Source: CAWELS01 sp964468205 (GTDB lineage: Bacteria > Acidobacteriota > Terriglobia > Bryobacterales > Bryobacteraceae). From it: DNA of 17,482 nucleotides. Positions 7,999-16,248 of the stretch are shown here, piece after piece. The stretch lies in assembly GCA_964468205.1 (NCBI GenBank), contig CAYXVG010000093.1, forward strand, positions 1 to 17,482, in the 5' to 3' direction. The notes below the pieces were generated by a model. That model searched no databases. It was not told the DNA's origin and saw only the letters and a list, made by a program, of their open reading frames with translations. Positions within the stretch are counted from its first letter, which is position 1. The number at the start of each line of letters is the position of its first letter. The translations under genes and the position numbers were made by a program.

Positions 7999-8268
7999 AT
8001 GGCATCACAACAACGGCTCCGCAACGTCATTCTGCCGGAGACGACGGTGGCCGTGCTCGACAAGGTGGCGCCCAAGGGCAACCGCAGCGCCCTGATCGAT
8101 CGCGCCATAAAGCACTACGTCAAGAGCCAGGGCCAGCGGAACCTGCGCGAGCGGCTTAAACAGGAAGCGCTCACCAATGCGGAGCGGGACTTGGCGATGG
8201 CCGCGGAGTGGTTTCCTTTGGAAGAGGAAGCGTGGCAGGCTGCCGAGGGCCCGAAGAAGAAAAGATAA
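7999..8268 (+). CDS. MazE-like ribbon-helix-helix antitoxin
   Basis: An 89-residue protein with a short N-terminal strand (QQRLRNVILPETTVAVLDKVA) and a helix pair ending NRSALIDRAIKHYV. This is the usual shape of a ribbon-helix-helix DNA-binding antitoxin. The C-terminal half is charged and helical (RNLRERLKQEALTNAERDLAM, then EWFPLEEEAWQ), as expected for a toxin-neutralising tail. The ATG is supported by GAGGTG 6 nt upstream. The 3' end overlaps the start of the MazF-type toxin gene in another frame, so the two are translationally coupled. Autoregulation by the complex is usual for the family. The palindrome at 7916-7936 is a candidate operator. Confidence 0.85.
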   Translation: MASQQRLRNVILPETTVAVLDKVAPKGNRSALIDRAIKHYVKSQGQRNLRERLKQEALTNAERDLAMAAEWFPLEEEAWQAAEGPKKKR

Positions 8269-8618
8269 CGTTCCCGCGGCGAGGCGAGATCTACCTCGTG
8301 CGGTTCGATCCCACCGCGGGACACGAGATCCAGAAGACGAGACCGGCGGTCATTGTCCAGAACGACGTTTCCAACCGATACAGCCCCATCACCATCGTCG
8401 CCGCCATCAGTTCCCAGTTTTCCGATCCGCCGTTCCCCCGAGAGGTCGTGATCGAGCCGGAAGAGAGCGGCCTTCCCCGACGTTCCGCCGTCATCCTGAA
8501 TCAGATTCGCCCGGTGGACCGCCAGCGGCTCGCTCGGCGGCTTGGCGGGCTTTCCCGCGAAAGCATGCGGCGCGTGGACCGGTCCCTGACGATCAGCCTG
8601 GGCTTGGTGGAGTTGTAA
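8232..8618 (+). CDS. MazF-type endoribonuclease toxin
   Basis: A MazF/PemK-family toxin, expected to cut mRNA at short sequence motifs. The hallmark N-terminus is present: RRGEIYLVRFDPTAGHEIQKTRPAVIVQ, read in two parts, followed by SNRYSPITIVAAISSQ. A later VILNQIRPVDRQRL block carries the conserved Q-I-R. The catalytic Arg and Thr positions of MazF (R in KTRPAVIV, T in PITIVAAI) are kept. No ATG is available; candidate GTG starts are 8208 and 8232. I chose 8232 because GAAGAGGAAG lies just before it and it gives a shorter, more usual N-terminus, but translation could begin at 8208. It overlaps the antitoxin gene by 37 nt and ends in GLVEL. Confidence 0.88.
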   Translation: MAGCRGPEEEKITFPRRGEIYLVRFDPTAGHEIQKTRPAVIVQNDVSNRYSPITIVAAISSQFSDPPFPREVVIEPEESGLPRRSAVILNQIRPVDRQRLARRLGGLSRESMRRVDRSLTISLGLVEL

Positions 8619-8652
8619 GCGGACAAAGCGCTGCTTCGTGGGGGCAGTGCAC

Positions 8653-8772
8653 TCAGCACGGCGGGTTGTCCCCGCCGGCCCGCACCCGAGCCCTCGCGCC
8701 GGGGAGTTCCTCGACGAACCCGATGTATCCCTGGGGAACGCGGCGGAAAACCGCTGTCAATTCCAAATCCAT
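8653..8772 (-). pseudogene. HicB-like antitoxin, N-terminal remnant
   Basis: A 39-codon minus-strand frame begins at the ATG at 8772 and opens MDLELTAVFRRVPQGYIGFV, then EELPGA. That is the start of a HicB/UPF0150 antitoxin. After EELPGA the sequence becomes arginine and glycine rich and stops at 8653, with none of the usual TLEEAR helix. A good ribosome binding site (GGGGAGG, about 8 nt upstream) is still present. No HicA gene is visible beside it, only the 3' end of the MazF gene. It is probably a decayed antitoxin. The surrounding stretch 8619-8978 shows no other gene I can support. Confidence 0.6.
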
Positions 8773-8978
8773 CCCCGCGCCTCCCCATCCATGACAGCCG
8801 CGAAGGGGACTGGCCGAAGGGGCCGTCCCCGTCGGCCCGGACCGGGAAGTGCATTGGCGGCGCGGAAACCCGGGTCATGGCGAGCGGTCGAGCCGGACCA
8901 GACAAGCGGTTCGGCCAGCAGGGCGAAATCCCCACCGAGCACGGCTCCTCCGCCGACGGAACGTCCCGCCCCCCGGCC

Positions 8979-11900
8979 TTATTCAATGGCGATGGTAGCG
9001 CCGGAGCGGGTTTCGATTCCTCCGATTTTGAGTTTGAGCTCGACGGCGGAGCCGGTTGGGGCGTCTTCCGGGATCTGGATGTTGACCTGGAGGACGCCGG
9101 AGAAGATCATGCCGCTGAAGACGACGTTGGCCGGAATGCCGCCGACGGTGGCGGTGACTTCAAGCCGCGGGGTGGGGAAGAAGCCTTCGGGGGGGTGCTG
9201 GCCGTCGGTCATTCCGGGATCGGTGAGGCCGGCGCCGCTGGCGAACATGGAGACGAACGATCCGCGGGCGGCGGGGTTGTCGGGACCATTGAAGGTGAAG
9301 TCCTGGTTGCCGGCCCATGCCTGACCGGGCCCGAATTGCCGGGTGAAGATGCCGGGCGCCGCGGGAGCCAGCCACCGGGTGGTAACGGGGCTCGTGGCGC
9401 CGTTGTATTCGACGGTGATCTCGACGGAGCCCGAGGTGGCCAGGGCGGCCGGGACGAGGAGGTTGATCTGGGTGCTCCAGGAGAGCGTGAGATACGCCTC
9501 GATTCCGTTGATGAAGACGCGCGTGCCTCCGAGGCCGCGTTCAAAGCCGGCGACGAAATCGTCCGGACCGAGGTTGGAGCCGTAGATGCTGACGAACTCG
9601 CCGGGCGTGATGGCGCCGCCGTGGTTCGAAGCGGCGTTCACGACGACATCGACTTGCGGACCGCCGGCGATCATGTCGAAGGTGATCACGTAGTCGCCGG
9701 AGGAGCCGGAGAGGTTCAATGTCAGGGTTCCGGCCGCGGCGTTTGCCTGATGGGCGCCGAACGCCCCGCCGTTCAGCGTCACGGTGTACGCGCCCAGTTG
9801 CAGCGCGTTGAGTTCCCGGAAGGTGACCGTAGCCTGACCCGATCCCACGGTGAACCGGATCCGGTCACCGGCGTACTCTTTCATCGTGAAGTCGAACTCG
9901 GAGGCGGGCCGCGACAACTCCAGCCGCCGGGCGAGTTGGAGCGAGTAGGTGAGTGTCAGGTCCAGGTACTCGTAGCCGAACTCAACGGAGGGTTCGATAT
10001 TGGTGGCTTCCGGCCATTCGTTCCAGCTCGTGATCAGCACGACGTCCGGATCGGAGGCCAGTGCTGTCTCCCAGGACCGGCGATAGTATTCGCCGTCTTC
10101 GCGAGGGGTGTAGAGGCCGGGATCCCGGATCTTGCGGTCGTCGTATCCAGGTCGCACCGAAAGAACCAGGAGCGAGTCATCGGAGACCAGCACCCGGCCG
10201 CCTCCTCCGCCGGTGAATTCGGAGTAGGTGGCGAAGCCGTCGAACCGGTCGGCCGCGGCTTGATTGTCCAGCAGGAAGCTGAACGGGCGGTTGTCGGGAT
10301 CAGCGACCGCAACGGCGGGCGGGGAGAGCCGGAAGTATCCGATGTTACCGAGCGAGGTGGCCACGAAATCGGCGCCGGGACCGTCGTTCAGCGACATGGT
10401 GATTGTGTTCAGCGGGGTGCTGGAGGCTGCGTGGACATCAATGTACTCGGCGCCGGCCGGGATCGCCAAACGCATGGTTGAGCGGCGCTGGGCACTTTGC
10501 GCCCAGACTCCTTGCCGGAGCTTGCCGGCTTGATCGGTGGAACTCCATCCGTCCGCGAGGAGGGCGCGGGCCCTTGGCGTGCCGAACTGCAGCCGCGAGA
10601 TCTCCCGCAAGTTAGCATCGCGAAAGACGATGCGGTGAAACAGGGCGGCTTGGTTTCCCGAGTCTGCCGCTGAGAAGGTGAAGGTCACCTGGTTCTCCTC
10701 GCCCAACTTGGCGTTCGCGATCACGCCGTCGAGTTCCGAGGCGCGCGGGTCGGTCGCCAGGGCGACGGTCTTGGTCCAATTCTCTGGCGTGACCAGGGTG
10801 GAGGCGAACGGCGCGGTGATCAGTGGCCGGCCGAGGAAGCGGGTCCAGCGCGGGCTGGCGGCGAGCTCGTCGTAGAAGGAGAGTAGTTCGCGCGCCTTGG
10901 CGTAGTTCGGTTGTTCGGGGATGCCAACGGAATCGATGTTGTAGAAGAAGTCGTAGAGGACGGAGATCGAGAACGGTTCGGCGACCGTCTCCACCGCCCG
11001 TACGAGTTCCTCCATCGGCGGGCGGAGGTATTCCTGATGTCCGAGGTCGGCGAGGAAACCGTCGATGCCGTAGGCCTGGGCGAGCTTTGCCTGGGCGATG
11101 AGGAAGTCGGGATCCAGGGTGTCGTACTGTTCGACGCCGCCGTGGAGGTCGTATCGCAGGGGATCATTGGCGGGCGGCTCATAGTCCGGGAACCGCCGGA
11201 AGTCGAGGGGGTAGTACTTGGACCAGAGATCGCGCCGGCCGGGTGCTCCGGGAACGAAATCGTCCGGATTATGGAAGCCGCCCGGGACGGCGCCAGCCCA
11301 GGCCAGCCACTCGCGGGAGGGGCCGTTCGGTGCACCGTACCAGAGGTGATAGAAGGCGAGTGTCTGCGCCCGGTTGGTTCCGAGTGCCTGCTGCCGGCCG
11401 ACGGTTGCCCAGTCGGGGTCGTCGCGATCGGTCAACCCGTCTCCGTCGTCGTCCAGGTGATTGGTGAAGGAGGTTTCCTGGGCCGGTGCGTTTCCGGCAG
11501 GCGTCAGGCCGTTGTGCACGCGCACCCAATCCGCTTCGAGGGAGCCAGGGGAACCGTCAAGGGAAACCGCCACGAGGTTGATGGCGTTGATCCGCGTTGC
11601 GTCGCTTCCAGCTTCCGCCCCCAGGGCCGGGAGACTTATGGTCAGGGTCTCCCAGTCTCCCGTGCCGGCCCGGTCATCGGTGACCGCCTGCTCCCACCAA
11701 AGCTGCACAGGAGCTCCGCCGGCATCCAGTCCTGACGGCCGGATGAAGTACATAGTGTTCCCTTGAGTCTTCAACCGGAGCGCCAAATACCGGTAGGTGG
11801 AAATCGGCAGCGCTTCGGGCAGCGCAATTCCAATTGTCGAAACGCCTTCGGCGGCGATCGTGAACTGGATCGAATCCCCGTTTTCATTTGCCACCGTGGC

Positions 11901-12077
11901 GCCGGTGAGGCTGAGGGAATCGCGGCTGGCGAAATCCTCTCCAAACCCGCCGGTCACGGTCTTCACGTCGGCAAGAAGCTCGAGCCGGTCCTGATCCGGC
12001 GATTGCGCGGCCATGGGAACGCCCATCGCGGCGTGGAGGACGAGAAGGACCGGTAGCTTCGACAGTCGGTTGAACAT
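8979..12077 (-). CDS. Secreted GH99/WbsX-like protein with Solibacter-type C-terminal domain
   Basis: This is a 1032-residue exported protein. A CGGAGG ribosome binding site 8 nt upstream fixes the ATG. Domains seen: signal peptide (1-24, ending VPMAAQ); a beta-sandwich resembling a carbohydrate-binding module (about 30-190); a calcium-loop-like DDDGDGLTDRDDPDW (209-223). A GH99/WbsX-like barrel starts at LAFYHLWYG (240-248) and closes with SWNEWPEATNIEPSVEFGYE (684-703), the family's signature. About 150 beta-rich residues (450-600) interrupt the barrel and look like an inserted sandwich. The last 220 residues (810-1032) are a TIGR03437-like domain of two Ig/IPT-type halves (VVNAASNHGG, VSIYGSNLGP, WSTQINLLVP). 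GH99-like proteins cut or bind alpha-mannose-type glycans, but catalytic residues cannot be assigned with certainty here. It reads away from the esterase gene at 12613. Confidence 0.85.
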   Translation of the reverse strand: MFNRLSKLPVLLVLHAAMGVPMAAQSPDQDRLELLADVKTVTGGFGEDFASRDSLSLTGATVANENGDSIQFTIAAEGVSTIGIALPEALPISTYRYLALRLKTQGNTMYFIRPSGLDAGGAPVQLWWEQAVTDDRAGTGDWETLTISLPALGAEAGSDATRINAINLVAVSLDGSPGSLEADWVRVHNGLTPAGNAPAQETSFTNHLDDDGDGLTDRDDPDWATVGRQQALGTNRAQTLAFYHLWYGAPNGPSREWLAWAGAVPGGFHNPDDFVPGAPGRRDLWSKYYPLDFRRFPDYEPPANDPLRYDLHGGVEQYDTLDPDFLIAQAKLAQAYGIDGFLADLGHQEYLRPPMEELVRAVETVAEPFSISVLYDFFYNIDSVGIPEQPNYAKARELLSFYDELAASPRWTRFLGRPLITAPFASTLVTPENWTKTVALATDPRASELDGVIANAKLGEENQVTFTFSAADSGNQAALFHRIVFRDANLREISRLQFGTPRARALLADGWSSTDQAGKLRQGVWAQSAQRRSTMRLAIPAGAEYIDVHAASSTPLNTITMSLNDGPGADFVATSLGNIGYFRLSPPAVAVADPDNRPFSFLLDNQAAADRFDGFATYSEFTGGGGGRVLVSDDSLLVLSVRPGYDDRKIRDPGLYTPREDGEYYRRSWETALASDPDVVLITSWNEWPEATNIEPSVEFGYEYLDLTLTYSLQLARRLELSRPASEFDFTMKEYAGDRIRFTVGSGQATVTFRELNALQLGAYTVTLNGGAFGAHQANAAAGTLTLNLSGSSGDYVITFDMIAGGPQVDVVVNAASNHGGAITPGEFVSIYGSNLGPDDFVAGFERGLGGTRVFINGIEAYLTLSWSTQINLLVPAALATSGSVEITVEYNGATSPVTTRWLAPAAPGIFTRQFGPGQAWAGNQDFTFNGPDNPAARGSFVSMFASGAGLTDPGMTDGQHPPEGFFPTPRLEVTATVGGIPANVVFSGMIFSGVLQVNIQIPEDAPTGSAVELKLKIGGIETRSGATIAIE

Positions 12078-12149
12078 CGGTAAGGCCTCCGTTGGCCGGT
12101 TGGGGCTCGGCCATATACATTCCGTACTTTAGCAGAAAGTTTCCTGCGA

Positions 12150-12200
12150 CGCGCCGGTGACGCACCGGGACGGACGCACCGGGACGACGCACCGGGACAC
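12150..12200. repeat. Short tandem repeats of the IS-end-like motif
   Basis: CGCACCGGGAC occurs three times, at 12161, 12175 and 12188, with a 13-14 nt period. A degenerate copy (CGCGCCGGTGA) lies at 12150. The last unit is also the outer tip of the 97-bp repeat at 12189-12285. Arrays of short repeats at an element's end are typical transposase-binding sites. They lie 73-123 nt upstream of the GH99-like start codon and may affect its promoter. Confidence 0.6.
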
Positions 12201-12285
12201 TCTCGAAAATAGCCGTAACTGATTGATTCTACGTTCGGGCGACCCGCGACATCGTCTGAACCCAGCGGCCCGCTCCCGGATTTTC
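12189..12285 (-). repeat. 97-bp interspersed repeat, copy 1 (IS-end-like)
   Basis: It is 93/97 identical to 16274-16370, in the same orientation. Read on the minus strand it carries the end of an open frame (ENPGAGRWVQTMSRVART, stop at 12229-12231). About 40 nt follow, ending TTTTCGAGAGTGTCCCGGTGC. A coding tail followed closely by a GTCCCGG tip looks like the 3' end of an insertion sequence. The family is not identifiable by eye; IS21- or IS481-like ends are possible. Confidence 0.7.
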
Positions 12286-12429
12286 GTAGCTGTCGGTGTG
12301 CCGGCCGCTTCGGCCCCCGTCGACCGGAGCGCTTTTGGCGAAGGTCCGGCCCAGCGTTGTGGCGCCGGTCACGGCCAGCCCAGCGCCGCGCATCAGGTCC
12401 CGCCTGCTGAGTCTGTTGGAATGCAGCAT
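12229..12429 (-). pseudogene. Tat-signal protein, N-terminal remnant fused to the repeat
   Basis: The ATG at 12429 follows AGGGGG at about 8 nt. The frame opens MLHSNRLSRRDLMRGAGLAV, a twin-arginine signal with the RRDLM motif, then TGATTLGRTFAKSAP. After about 47 residues the frame enters the 97-bp repeat and ends with that repeat's own tail (NPGAGRWVQTMSRVART). The mature part of the exported protein has therefore been replaced by repeat sequence. The Tat signal suggests a cofactor-binding or folded periplasmic protein, but the original identity cannot be told. It is transcribed divergently from the esterase gene. Confidence 0.55.
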
Positions 12430-12612
12430 GGAACGTCCCCCTGCCCGTACAGTATCAGAGTTGGCGGGCCATCTTTGCTGCCGAATTGCGAGCCGTCGGC
12501 GAATGCTGGTACTCCCCTGTTTCCTGGAGAGATTCTGCCCGCCGATCCAACTTCTCTTCGGGGCCATCGAAAAGGCTTGCGACTTTCCTCCCCGTGTTGG
12601 GTTTGTTCCGGT

Positions 12613-15600
12613 ATGCGAGCGAAGGTGAAGTGGGTCTCGTTTTGGGTGGTCGCGGTCTTAGCGGGTATCTCCGCCCCGGCCGAGGACCGGACGAACCGCG
12701 ACGCCGCCCCGTCCGGAGACCCGGCCCTGGTGCGGATCGATTCGGGAGCCTTGCGCGGCGCCGAGGCCTCCGGCGCCAGTGCTTTTTTGGGGATCCCTTA
12801 TGCGGCTCCGCCGGTCGGCCTGCTGCGCTACAGTCCGCCCGCGCCCGTCGCGCCTTGGCAAGGCGAGCGGCCCGCTAACGACTATGCCCCGCCGTGCCCC
12901 CAGTTTCCGGCGGATCTGGTGAATGGGGCCCCCGGATACCGCGGCGATGAGGACTGCCTGTACCTGAACGTTTGGACGCCGTCAGACCGGGCGGAAAACG
13001 AGCGGCTCCCGGTACTGGTGTTCCTGCACGGCGGGGGGAACTTCTCCGGCTCGAACTCCGACCCGCTCGACTACCTCCTCCGGGTGACCGACGGCGGGCC
13101 GGCTTATGATGGCGCGCGCCTCGCCGCCCGCGGCCGCGTGGTGGTTGTGGCGCCGAACTACCGCCTGGGCGCCCTGGGATTCCTCGCTCACACGGTGGCC
13201 CGCATCGACGGAACCGGAAATTTCGGCATCCTTGACCAGCGCGAGGCCCTGGAATGGGTTCGCCGCAACATCGCGGCGTTCGGGGGCGACCCTCAACGCG
13301 TCCTCCTCTACGGGCAGTCCGGCGGAGCCTATGACGTCTGTATCCATATGGCCAGCCCCTCGTCGAAGGGCCTGTTTCAGTCCGCCATTATGATGAGCGG
13401 CGTCTGCTATGCCCATCCCTTTGCCACCATGGAATACCAGACCCGCGAGTTCCTCGAGGAGATGAACTGTTCGGGCGCCGACGATGTGCTCGGCTGCCTC
13501 CGCCGCCTGGATCCACGCACGATGGTTACGGCGTCTTCGGCCTTGCCCTCCGGCCTCGCCAGCTTCGGGCTGCATCCCTACGTCGACGGCCAGGTGATTC
13601 CGGTATTCCCTTCGCGCCAGTTGGAAACGGGAGCCCACAACCATATTCCGTTCGTCATCGGCTCCACCGCCAACGAGTACGCCCACCGCTTCGATACGGT
13701 CACCGACGCCAACTACCGGTTCGCCCTGGCGCAGATCCTTGGACAGCCCGTGGACAGCCCGGCGATGGACCGCGTTCTCGATCTCTACGGCCGCGACTCC
13801 TACGCCACCGCCCGGGACTTGGTGACCGACGTTGTGACCGACCGCAACCTTACCTGCCCGGTAAGGAGCATTGCCCGCTCCGCGGCGGGTTCCCAGTCCG
13901 AGCCCGTCTACCGCTACCACTTCTCCAAGATCCTGTCGTCCCCGCAGCGGTTCGCCAACGGCGCCTATCATGCCTCCGACCTCCTGTTTCTGTTCCAGCA
14001 CATGACGGGAGAGGAGTTCTTGGCGGACGATCAGGACCGGGCTGTCCAGGATCATATGCTCGGTTACTGGACCCGCTTCGCCGCGCACGGCAACCCCAAC
14101 GGGTCCGGCGCCACCTACTGGCCGGAGTTCAGCGCCGCCACGGGGGAGGAATACCTGATCCTGAACCCGGAAACCGGAGTCGATCGCGACCTCAAGCGCG
14201 AGGCCTGCGACTTCTGGTCCGGCGTCGCGCCGGTCATCAACCCGGGCGGTATCGTGAATGCGGCCAGCTTTGCGTCTGGCGCGCCACCTGACGGCGGCCT
14301 CGCCCGGGGATCCTATTTCACCGTCTATGGAACGGACCTCGGACCGGACCCCGCGGCGTCGGCGGCGGGCTATCCCTTGCCGGCAACCCTGGACGGGGTG
14401 AGCATCAGCGTCCTGGCGGCCGGTGGTTCCCATGCCGCCTGGCCGGTGTTCGTCTCGCGCAGCCAGATCAACGCCATCCTCCCGTCCGAGGTGCCGTTGG
14501 GGGACGCGCGGGTGGTGGTCAGCTATCAGGGCCGTCAAAGCGCGGCCGCGCCGGTCCGCGTGGTCAAAACCAGCCTCGGATTCTTCTCCCAGCGGGTGGA
14601 CCAAAAGAACCTGGCGATTTCCCAGAACTACGTCAGCCCCTCCAGCGCACCGCTCAACGAGCCGGAAACGCCGGCCCGGCCCGGACAGATCGTCATTCTG
14701 TGGGGCACCGGTTTGGGACCGGTCCCGGGCGCGGACAACGTGGCTCCGTCGGCCGTCGACATGACGGAGGTACCGGTGGAGATCCGCATCGGCGGCATCC
14801 CGGCCGAGCGCCTCTACGCGGGCCGCCAGCCGGAATCGGCCGCCGTCGATAACGTCTACTTCCGCGTTCCGGAGAACGCCCCGACGGGATGCGAGGTTCC
14901 CGTCGCTGTCGTCGCCGGCGGAGTGCCCGCGAACACGGTCTACATCGCCGTCACCCGGGACGGCTTGTCCTGCAAGAACGCCGCGCCTCCCACCCAAACC
15001 ACGTTGCTGACACCCGAAGGAGAAGCCTGGTATGACCCGGAGGTGCTGTCCCTCAACGGGGAGGCCTTCATCACCTGGCAGGACAGGACCGGCGGCGTCT
15101 GGCTGGCGAACCTCGCCCCGGACACCGGCCGTGCGCTCACCCCGCGGCAGATCGGCGAGGGCGCGGCGCCCCTCCTCCAGACATTCAACGGGCCCGAGTT
15201 TGGCGTGGATCAGACCGGGTTGTCCGTCCACTTCACGCGCCTGACGCCGCTGGGCTCGCTCGAGTCCGTCCAGGTGCGGAACCCCACCGCCACTCCTGCG
15301 GTGACCGTCCTTCCTGGCGAGGGGCTGTTCACACCCCTCGCCACCAAGTGGTCCGAAGCGCCATCCACCCGGCTGATTGCCGTGCGGCGCGGCGCGATGG
15401 GTTGGGGAACCGCGCTCTGGCTGGATCTGGCCGCTCCCGCCATCCAGCACGACCTTTTTCCCCTCCTGCAGCGCACCGCCGGCGACGCCCGCTGGGTCAA
15501 CGGAACCCTGAGCCTCGTCACTAACGCCCATCCGGCCTTCCCCGGCGCCCTGTCGCTCGTCGATACCACCTCCGGGCAGGTCAGCCTCATCGCCCGAGCG

Positions 15601-16047
15601 GACGGCCGCATGGAACTGCCATACGGCTGGCTCGGACCTGACGGCGCTCTCCACGCCTTGTCGGTCATCGACGGAACGCGACTCGGCGTCTGGCGGCAAA
15701 CGGAGACCGGTTGGACGCCACTTCTGGTGCTCACCTCTCCGGAAGCCGGCGGCGGTTTCCCACACATCGGCTCACCGGAGCCGTTTGTCACCGGCGGCCG
15801 GTCCTACCTCAGCCTCGTGGTCTCGCAAAACGGCGACCTGGTTCCCGGCCAGAGCGAGCAACATGTCTGGATCCTGAGCCTCGACCCGTCGGCGCCGTTC
15901 TCCGTGCGCTGCGACGACGGGGATCCCGAGGGCCTCACCCGCGCCGACCCCGAGGTCCTCGTATCCGGCGACCGCCTCTTTGTCTACTACTACACTCTTG
16001 ACCCGGTTTCCTCGCGCCTCCGCGTGTGTGAAACTCCGGCGCCGTAG
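12613..16047 (+). CDS. Secreted type-B carboxylesterase with Solibacter-type domain and C-terminal propeller-like region
   Basis: This 1144-residue protein starts at the ATG at 12613, which gives a signal peptide (MRAKVKWVSFWVVAVLAGIS). The frame is open further upstream, but that part is not protein-like and overlaps the repeat. Residues about 36-535 are a carboxylesterase/cholinesterase alpha/beta-hydrolase: GDEDCLYLNVWTP (111-123), oxyanion loop FLHGGG (137-142), nucleophile S236 in LYGQSGGAY (GQSGG in place of the usual GESAG), acid E355 in STANEY and H453 in GAYHASD. Residues about 541-787 form a TIGR03437-like pair of Ig/IPT-type halves (GGIVNAASF, VYGTDLGPDP, VFVSRSQINAILP, ILWGTGLGPV). 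Residues about 790-1144 contain repeated DPEV-type strands (WYDPEVLSLNG, RADPEVLVSGDRLFVYYY), suggesting a beta-propeller. It probably hydrolyses an ester outside the cytoplasm; the substrate is unknown. Confidence 0.88.
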   Translation: MRAKVKWVSFWVVAVLAGISAPAEDRTNRDAAPSGDPALVRIDSGALRGAEASGASAFLGIPYAAPPVGLLRYSPPAPVAPWQGERPANDYAPPCPQFPADLVNGAPGYRGDEDCLYLNVWTPSDRAENERLPVLVFLHGGGNFSGSNSDPLDYLLRVTDGGPAYDGARLAARGRVVVVAPNYRLGALGFLAHTVARIDGTGNFGILDQREALEWVRRNIAAFGGDPQRVLLYGQSGGAYDVCIHMASPSSKGLFQSAIMMSGVCYAHPFATMEYQTREFLEEMNCSGADDVLGCLRRLDPRTMVTASSALPSGLASFGLHPYVDGQVIPVFPSRQLETGAHNHIPFVIGSTANEYAHRFDTVTDANYRFALAQILGQPVDSPAMDRVLDLYGRDSYATARDLVTDVVTDRNLTCPVRSIARSAAGSQSEPVYRYHFSKILSSPQRFANGAYHASDLLFLFQHMTGEEFLADDQDRAVQDHMLGYWTRFAAHGNPNGSGATYWPEFSAATGEEYLILNPETGVDRDLKREACDFWSGVAPVINPGGIVNAASFASGAPPDGGLARGSYFTVYGTDLGPDPAASAAGYPLPATLDGVSISVLAAGGSHAAWPVFVSRSQINAILPSEVPLGDARVVVSYQGRQSAAAPVRVVKTSLGFFSQRVDQKNLAISQNYVSPSSAPLNEPETPARPGQIVILWGTGLGPVPGADNVAPSAVDMTEVPVEIRIGGIPAERLYAGRQPESAAVDNVYFRVPENAPTGCEVPVAVVAGGVPANTVYIAVTRDGLSCKNAAPPTQTTLLTPEGEAWYDPEVLSLNGEAFITWQDRTGGVWLANLAPDTGRALTPRQIGEGAAPLLQTFNGPEFGVDQTGLSVHFTRLTPLGSLESVQVRNPTATPAVTVLPGEGLFTPLATKWSEAPSTRLIAVRRGAMGWGTALWLDLAAPAIQHDLFPLLQRTAGDARWVNGTLSLVTNAHPAFPGALSLVDTTSGQVSLIARADGRMELPYGWLGPDGALHALSVIDGTRLGVWRQTETGWTPLLVLTSPEAGGGFPHIGSPEPFVTGGRSYLSLVVSQNGDLVPGQSEQHVWILSLDPSAPFSVRCDDGDPEGLTRADPEVLVSGDRLFVYYYTLDPVSSRLRVCETPAP

Positions 16048-16076
16048 CGAGCCCTGCCATCGAACCGGCCGCGAGA

Positions 16077-16248
16077 TCAGCCACCGGCTTCTGCCGGCTG
16101 AGCAACGCCCGTGATGTCGATGTTTCCCTTGAAATACGCGCCGTCTTCGATCTCGATGCCTGCCATCTTCAGATTGCCGATCAACCGTGCGTTCCGGCGG
16201 ATCACGATCCTGCCGTCGGCTACGATGTTCCCTTCCACACTGCCGAGC
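16077..16248 (-). pseudogene. Bactofilin C-terminal fragment
   Basis: The minus-strand frame contains SVEGNIVADGRIVIRRNARL and EIEDGAYFKGNIDI, the right-handed beta-helix repeats at the end of a bactofilin (polymer-forming cytoskeletal protein). Only about 55 residues remain, against more than 100 in the family. Upstream of GSVEGNI the frame passes straight into the IS-end-like motif at 16249-16270, and the ATG at 16277 belongs to that repeat. The gene was evidently cut there, losing its N-terminal half. It could still be translated, but it is unlikely to polymerise. Confidence 0.75.

Noticed and set aside
8877..10481. A 534-codon open frame on the plus strand
   Set aside because: It lies antisense to the GH99-like gene, with Gly/Asp/Val-rich low-complexity composition. 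It is a shadow of the real gene.
12223..12612. N-terminal extension of the esterase frame
   Set aside because: It covers the repeat and a divergent Tat-signal remnant, and is not protein-like. The signal peptide begins at 12613.
12982..15765. A 927-codon open frame on the minus strand
   Set aside because: It is fully antisense to the esterase gene, is dominated by Gly/Arg/Val/Ala/Asp, and has no recognisable motif. Long antisense frames are expected opposite high-GC3 genes.
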